Origin: Sorghum bicolor
Taxonomy: Eukaryota; Streptophyta; Magnoliopsida; Poales; Poaceae
Assembly: GCF_000003195.3 (NCBI RefSeq)
Contig: NC_012878.2
Span: 8,925,945 to 8,989,944, forward strand
Reading direction: 5' to 3'
Length of the DNA: 64,000 bases
Position numbers and translations under genes: made by a program. Below the pieces are notes generated by a model. That model saw only the letters and a program-made list of their open reading frames with translations, made no database searches and had not been told where the DNA came from. This document shows positions 58,093-64,000 of this stretch, in pieces. Positions within the stretch are counted from its first letter, which is position 1. Every line of letters begins with the position of its first letter.

Positions 58093-61000
58093 CTATTGCT
58101 CGGGCTGATCACCCGCTCGGCCTTGCTGCTCAGTCGAAGGGGTCGGGGCCACCGGCGCCTGGCTGGTCAAGACCGCAGGCGTCGACCGCCCATCTCCGGC
58201 AAAGGACGCTCCCGACAACTCTTTGGCCGACTTATCTGACCTGGGCTGGTCGAGGGGAGTTGCCGTCCCGCAGAGGTTGATGTCACCGATCACTGTCGAC
58301 GACAGGTCAAGCAAACCAACACGAAGGTCATTTGCCTTCTGCGGACCAACCTCCTTCGGATACCCCCTTCCAGTCTGGACAGGTCGACGAGAGGATAGTG
58401 GGCGCGCACCATGCTGAGGACGTGCGCACCGGCGAATTCCCTGGCGTCCTTGATGAACTGCTGGAGCCAGTCCCACGCCCGTTGCGCCTTCTCGACTGGC
58501 GTCAGCTTCGGCGCACGAGGCTGGTCTTCAGGGAGCTCGGGGCTAATCAAGTCAAGAACCGGGGCCACTCCTTTACAAAGCTTAATGTAATTGGCCTTCC
58601 AGGAGTCCCGGTCCTTGATCAGCTCGTCCAAGTGTTTCTTAGTATTCACCCTGAGTACTGTAAACCAAGCAGGGGGTTAGTTCACAAACAAGAAACGGAA
58701 CGTTGGGCAGTCAAACGAAAAAGGGATAGAACGATTCTCACCAGACAACTCCCGATTCCTGCTGCTCAGCTCCTCGCCAGCTCGGCGTCCGGTCTCCAGC
58801 GCCCCGGTAAGCTCCTGGTCGAGCCTCTCCTTTTCTTGTCGGAGGCGTGCAACCTCCTCCTCTAAGTCTGCAAGAGCAATTTCTGGTCAATAAAAATGAC
58901 TACGTGGCTACAAACAGCTGCTCGAAATATATGACCGACCTCTCCTTTGCCGATCCTGGTCAGCCAATCGCCGATTGAGGTCGAGCAGGCGCTCTTCCTG
59001 AGCACCCATCTCGGACGTCTTCTCCTCGGCCTCCAACTAAAGCCGGTCCACCTCTGCGGACAGGGCCTTGTTCTCGGCCACAATGCCCTCAATTTGGTCG
59101 AAGCACCTTTTCTGGTACTTCGCCGTTTTCATTGTGCCCTACAAGAATAATACATGCTGAATCCAGGAACAATGCATATAAACTTCAAGCAGTCGTGAAG
59201 ACTACTTACCTTAACCTCGTCCACGAGCCGCTTCGCTGCGCGCTCTACCCTCGCGGCCTCCTCCGTCTCCGCGAGTTCTTCATGACCAATGAAGTGGTCC
59301 CCACGTTGGCGCCACACGTAAACGTGCTGGCGACCATCTTGGGGACGACCTTGGATCTCTTCCACTTCATCGTCGGAGGCCGTCTGGGTCTCCTCGCCCT
59401 CCGCACTACCCCTGGCCGCGGTCGCAGGCATCAATGGACCCTGATCTCGGCCAGGGGAGTTTACCGGTGAAGAGGGCCCTGCTCGGGGCGGGGTTGGGAC
59501 CATCCTTTCTTCAGCAGGTGGGGGACTTGGAACTCTGTCCTCCTCCTCTGCAGCCCTGCTCGGGGGAGGCACCCTCGCAGCCTCTTCATCCCCTACAGGG
59601 GTGTTCGCCTAGGTCTTCGCCGGAGCTGTTTACTCCACAGCACTCTCAGCTGCGATCGTCGCCGCGGGCTGCTCCTCGGGCTGTTCCTGTGCAGTCTGCT
59701 GCGCGACGTCCTCAACGACAGCCGCCGGCTCGGCTCTCCTCCGCCGGCGACGTGGTCGGGATCGACGTCAGACGCCGCAGTAACAGATACATGGCATCTT
59801 ACCAATGTCAAACACTGCGGTAACCAACGCAAAAGCAATAATAATATGGAAAAGTGTCAAGAAGAAATTCTCTCTACTTACAGATCGGAGCGCCTGTGCG
59901 TCGCCATAAAAACCCTCCTCCTGGTCCTGCCGGTCGCGGCTGCCGCCTCGGCCGCCCCAAGACGAGTTGGCTCGGTGTGAGGGGCAGGAGGGTCACTGGT
60001 CACTCGGTCGCCAGTGGTCGGCGCGACATCCGGGCGACTGCGTGGCCTCCGGACCAAGGAAGGCGCCTCCTCCTCCTCCTCCTCGTCATCAGTGATCCTG
60101 ACGAGCCGACGGCGCTTCGGCGCTTGGCTGCTCTCCGCTGGCAACGCCTCTGCCAGAGACGGATCCGCCACCAGTGCCTTTTCCCCGCCACTCTATCTTC
60201 GGTGGTCGGGGCGGGACGGTTCTGCTCCTCCTCGCTGCTAGTGTACTGAGGACACCGAGCAGCGTCGTCCTCTGGCGGGTCCATCCCCACAGCATTCTCC
60301 ATACTGGGTGCCAGCGATATGTACACTGCGCACCGGTCAACGTCTCTAATCTGCAGTAGAATCAAAGACAAGTCAACAACTGGGACAACAAGTACTCAGA
60401 AAGTAAATTTAGTCAGTACTATTACCTTAGGAGCTGGTCGCCCCAGCTTGAAGGCCTGCATCCGATCACCTCTTCGAACAACGTTGTCGTCTGCAAAGTT
60501 GAACAACTCGTTCAACAGCTGTTGCACTTCCGCCTTCTCCAAGACTTCAGGACTCATCCTGGTCGGGTCCTGGCTCCCCGCGTATTCGTATGCCAAGTGA
60601 ACCCTCTTCTGGCAGGGCATCACACGGCGACAAATAAAGTTACCGACAACTCCTGGCCCGTCTAAGCGGGACCAGTCAATCAGCTTCATCAGGTCCTCCA
60701 CCTGACCAGCGAACATCGGGCGGTCTGTCCAGCTGACCCTCTTCTCGGGAATGTAGCCCACGTCGCAGAACGTGGAGCTGCCCGGCTCTTCCTTGACATA
60801 GAACCACTTCTTGTACCATTCGGTGAGAGAAGTATTCCATGGGCAGTTGAGATACCGGTTCTTCATCCCGTCACGCAGGATTGAGGTATACTCCACCTGC
60901 AATCTTGGAGCCTCCAACTGCTCCTTTCTTCCTAAAACAAAAAAGGTAGCGAAAAAGATCGAAGTGCGGCTCTATTCCAACATAGGCCTCACACAGATGG

Positions 61001-61314
61001 ATGAAGGTAGAGATAAGAAGAATGGAGTTCGGGTGCAGATTGCAGATCCCGATCTTATAGTAAAGAAGAAGACCCTGGAGAAAAGGGTGGACAGGAATCT
61101 CAAAGCCCCTCTTGAAAAAATCTTCGAAAACCACGATCCCACCGGCACGAGGGTCGGGGTAGCTCTCCCCTTCCGGCGCCCTCCAGCCGCCGAGCTCCTG
61201 GCTGTGAAGCAGCCCCATGCCGATGAGGTCGTTGAGGGACCTCGCGCTGCTCCGGGACTTCTTCCACTCTTTCGCCATCAGCTCGGCCCTCTTCTTGGAG
61301 TCACTCTTCACCAT
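58093..61314 (-). pseudogene. antisense multi-exon ORF of the Tat/Retand-like element (gypsy-type transposon domain)
   Basis: Minus strand between integrase and 3' LTR. It starts at ATG 61314 (MVKSDSKKRAELMAKEWKKS). The first exon carries a plant domain known as putative gypsy-type transposon (PF04195-like: FEDFFKRGFEIPVHPFLQGLL, then LCEAYVGIEPHFDLFRYLF). A one-base frame change lies near 60890; the domain then continues (NCPWNTSLTEWYKKWFYVKEE) to a GTAAT donor at 60425. Later exons, about 60350-59882, 59800-59210, 59144-58920, 58870-58740 and 58660-58093, encode acidic, Pro-rich and coiled-coil segments (LEEEVARLRQEKERLDQEL). A frame change near 60180 and stops near 59640, 59615 and 59037 break it. 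Its function in these elements is unknown. Confidence 0.75.
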
Positions 61315-61317
61315 TGA

Positions 61318-61735
61318 TGCTGAGAGAACGACTGCGAGCTGGGAGAACTGGTGGTGATTGCAGAAGGCAGGAAAGGCAAGAATGGAAAGCTCGAAGGCAA
61401 AGGCGGGGTAAAGATTACGGGGGTAATGTCAAGCTTTTATAAGCAACGGCTCCACCCCTCCCACTTCCTGTATTCTTGGGAAGTGCGCGAGCCCAGCGGC
61501 GGATGCGGCGTTTCGGTTTTCAACAATTACCGGTAGTAAATACGGTGGCTTTTTTATATAATTGATGGTTTCCTTTTCTTGATCCGCGCAAAGAGCGGCT
61601 GCACAGTTACCAGGCGCACCTTTTCACGCAGCCATCTGACAATACGCCAGGATGCCTCGTCACATCACACATTAATGTGGCAAGATGCTTTTTTCAAAAT
61701 AACAGGAAGAATTGGTGGAGGACTGATATTCCTGG
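61318..61735. other. probable promoter region of the antisense ORF
   Basis: No sense-strand coding motif is seen. On the minus strand a TATA-like TTATAAAAGC lies at about 61436, some 120 bases upstream of the antisense ATG. Confidence 0.45.
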
Positions 61736-61737
61736 AG

Positions 61738-62020
61738 ACTGCACCGACCACCGAGCACTATACGCTCGGGGACTGGTCAACCAGTTTGCTAGTTTGGAGA
61801 TCCTGGGGATTGCACCGACCACCGAGCACTATACGCTCGGGGACTGGTCGACCAGTCTGCCAGTTTGAAAACTTGGGGACTGCACCGACCAATCTGAGCA
61901 CTATACGCTCGGGGACTGGTCGACCAGCCCACAATTTGAAATATTCGGGGACTGTACCGACCACCAAGCGTTATATGCTCGGGGACTGGTCGATTAGTCT
62001 ATACGATGGCAAACGAGCAT
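61738..62020 (+). repeat. about 70-bp tandem repeat before the 3' LTR, four units
   Basis: Units begin near 61738, 61808, 61878 and 61950, each with GACTGCACCGACCACCGAGC, a GCTCGGGGACTGGTCGACCAG segment and a variable tail. The GCTCGGGGACT word also recurs singly at about 62092, 62210 and 62502, the last touching the 3' LTR. Confidence 0.85.
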
Positions 62021-62515
62021 GATATGCTCAGGGACTGGATAATTTTAATTTTTTAGACCTTGCTACAAAGCTCATACTTCGCCTTCCAGCAAGCTCGGGG
62101 ACTACATCGGTACGATGCATCTGGCGATGCATCTCAGTTTCAGGATTTCTTTGAGGACTTTTCTTTTGACCCTGGCACCACGTGCCTACGTCACCTACTA
62201 CCAGGCTCGGGGACTAAGTGGGCACCCTTCACCTTGCGGTGAATATGCTTGTTTTTCAAAAGGCTGTACTTTTCAAGAAAAGTAAAGTGGGCACACTTCA
62301 CCAGGAAAGAATTTTTTTTAATTAAGAGCACCATGCATTCTTCGAACAACCTGCTTCTTCAATGTCAATGTTGATCAACTGTCTTTTGAGTTAGTCAAAA
62401 TACCGTCGCAACTGTTTGGGCGACTTTCATGCTGATCGAAGACGTCTAAGCCTCAGTGGTCGAAGAAGCTCAGAACGGTGTGTTACATCACAATACATAC
62501 TGCTCGGGGACTAGC
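62021..62515 (+). other. 3' untranslated region of the Tat/Retand-like element
   Basis: No gene. It contains scattered single copies of the CTCGGGGACT word. GCTCGGGGACTAGC immediately precedes the 3' LTR in the position of a polypurine tract, although it is not purely purine. Confidence 0.5.
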
Positions 62516-62972
62516 TGTGGGGGTATAAACCCCTATACCCTTACGGCTAGACTTGGGCCAGGAGGCTTGGCCCATTACAAGACAAGTTCGAGGCTTGATC
62601 CGACTGCTCAGAGTTTCGCGCAAGGAAACAAGACGTGGAGATCAAGCAGGATTCCAGTTGGTTAGAATAGGAATTGATATCAAACTATCTATGGCAATTG
62701 TAACCGACTAGGATTAGTTTCTAGATCTGTAACCCTGCCCTCCGGACTATATAAGGAGGGGCAAGGGACCCCCCTAGGACACATTATTCTCTCAACACAA
62801 ATCAATACAAGATGCAGGACGTAGGTATTACGGCCACACGGCGGCCGAACCTGGATAAAAAGCTTGTCCGTGTCTTGCGTCACCATCAAGTTCGTAGCTT
62901 GCGCACCGTCTACCGATAAACTACTGTCGTGGGTATACCCCAAGGCAGACTGCCGACTAGCTTTCGTCGACA
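62516..62972 (+). repeat. 3' LTR of the Tat/Retand-like element
   Basis: It is 457 bases, nearly identical to the 5' LTR except for the extra segment of about 33 bases (62870-62902) and small changes. Confidence 0.93.
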
Positions 62973-62977
62973 GGTTT

Positions 62978-64000
62978 ATGGTCTTATCGTGTTGGTATTG
63001 TAACGATCTACTCGTACCGGTCGGAATTCCACCATTCAAGTTAAGTGATACATGTAAACCAAGTCATAGCAAGATAGAGATCAATCAGATTGATCTAATT
63101 GAATCCTAGGTCAAGTGCCGAGCACATATGATGCACGGCAGTGGTAGATGGGATCTACTACCAGGCGTCGGATTGTCGAGAAAAGTGTTGTTCGGTAAAA
63201 CAACCATAATTTTTAATCAGTAACTTGGATTAAGACAATTTCTAAACTAAAATCATAGAGAAAAAAGTTTTACATCTGATTCTCCCCCGCTTTGCTAGGC
63301 TTCGAAAAATTAGAATTGCTAAAAAGGGGCAGGAAGGTGGAGTTTTTGGCGGTTTAAGTTTAGACGTCAGAATCGGTTAAGTCTATTTTGCAGGGATTCA
63401 TGACTGGTATAGCCCTTATGTGTATGTGATGCATGCATGTATGTAATAAATTTATGGCTTGCATGTCATGACCATGACAATATGGCCAGAGCCACATAGA
63501 TATTGTCCATTTGATGTAATGGCTTGCATGCCACACTATGATGATCCTATCTACGACCATGTAATTTTAATTTACTACCTTGCTTTAGTGATAGCTAGTC
63601 TTGGTGGACTCATTACTGGAGGATGGCGTACTTGAATCATGTAGATGGAGATCACCAAGATGAATGAAACGACCTAGATTTTTCCAAAAAGGGAAAAATC
63701 CACAGATTCGAATTATAATGTGATAATTCAAAATTTGAACCATCTCATTATCATATATCAGTCGTTATCATAATCATACATCGTGAGAAACAAAATTACA
63801 ACACATTTACTTTACAACTCTTGGTCAATAAGCCTATTAAATCGTTTTTCTAGCGGAAACACACACGGGTCTTTATCAGAGTCGATGCAGCGCGTTAGCG
63901 GTGAAGGCTCCTCCTTCACGGGCAATCATCAGAGTCGGCGTAGTTGATCAGCGGGCGTAGCCTTCATCTCCGAACCAAACTTGAGCGCAGGAACGAGACC
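62978..64000 (+). other. continuation of the copia element begun at 47220, no gene seen
   Basis: This should be the leader or internal region of the outer copia element, resumed after the gypsy insertion. No gag motif is recognised before the window ends. From about 63667 the text (GAAACGACCTAGATTTTTCC onward) has a different character and may be yet another insertion, but no boundary could be proved. Confidence 0.4.

Larger units (their letters stand above)
48555..62972 (+). mobile_element. Ty3/gypsy retrotransposon, Tat/Retand-like, complete, decayed, with nested LTR
   Basis: LTRs at 48555-48978 and 62516-62972 start TGTGGGGGTATAAACC and end TTTCGTCGACA. A perfect 5-base duplication GGTTT flanks the element (48550-48554 and 62973-62977). 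The primer site TGGCGCGTCAGGTAGGGGG follows the 5' LTR. The order is gag, protease, reverse transcriptase, RNase H, a second RNase H-like domain, integrase, then a long region with an antisense gene, as in the Tat lineage. The element is inserted about 90 bases inside the copia element at 47220. It is 14.4 kb, or about 12 kb without the LTR nested at 50601-52954. Confidence 0.95.

Noticed and set aside
59434..60241. Plus-strand open frames opposite the antisense gene
   Set aside because: The acidic, Pro-rich and coiled-coil character and splice sites are on the minus strand; the plus-strand frames are complements of these.
63360..63560. Minus-strand ORF near the right edge
   Set aside because: Low-complexity TGCATG/CATGCA-rich sequence without motifs.

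Overview
This window looks like nuclear DNA of a grass, probably a panicoid such as sorghum, sugarcane or a relative. The reasons are plant-type introns, a plant-specific IQM calmodulin-binding gene, Sirevirus-type copia LTRs with GC-rich palindrome arrays, Athila-like and Tat/Retand-like gypsy elements, hAT transposons, and many copies of the grass MITE whose ends read GGCCTTGTTTAG. I can support one intact host gene. The rest is nested transposable elements and anonymous intergenic DNA.

Layout. (1) 1-10.7 kb: MITEs surround a complete eight-coding-exon IQM-family gene on the minus strand (CDS 6905 down to 4380, with a 5' UTR exon and TATA box near 7.6-7.8 kb). (2) 10702-17276: a nearly intact Ty1/copia element with target-site duplication (TSD) AAGTT, one in-frame stop in its polyprotein, no visible primer binding site, and a reading frame that begins inside the 5' LTR. 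(3) 17.5-19.9 kb: MITEs, including a small hAT with an 8-bp TSD. (4) 19882-27513: a 7.6 kb hAT transposon whose decayed transposase is split by a Sirevirus solo LTR (TSD GTCTA). That LTR is itself split by a second solo LTR of the same family in opposite orientation (TSD GCTAT). (5) 27.5-35.2 kb: MITEs, a hAT/Tip100-like non-autonomous element carrying a GC-rich segment, and tandem repeats. (6) 35217-35676: a solo LTR of the same family as the large gypsy element at the right. (7) 36276-45572: an Athila-like gypsy element on the minus strand with an extra coiled-coil ORF after integrase, inserted in what may be an older retroelement whose Asn/Tyr/Ser-rich ORF decays at 46.2-47.2 kb. (8) From 47220: the 5' LTR and primer binding site of another copia element. 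Its internal region is interrupted at 48555-62972 by a complete Tat/Retand-like gypsy (TSD GGTTT), whose gag holds a third Sirevirus solo LTR (TSD CCTGG). This gypsy also carries an antisense, multi-exon reading frame between integrase and the 3' LTR.

Five- or eight-base target duplications around most insertions let the order of events be read directly. Most element genes are broken by stop codons and frameshifts, so the window is mainly a record of nested insertion and decay beside one working gene. All protein assignments come from motif recognition by eye; no database search or alignment program was run.
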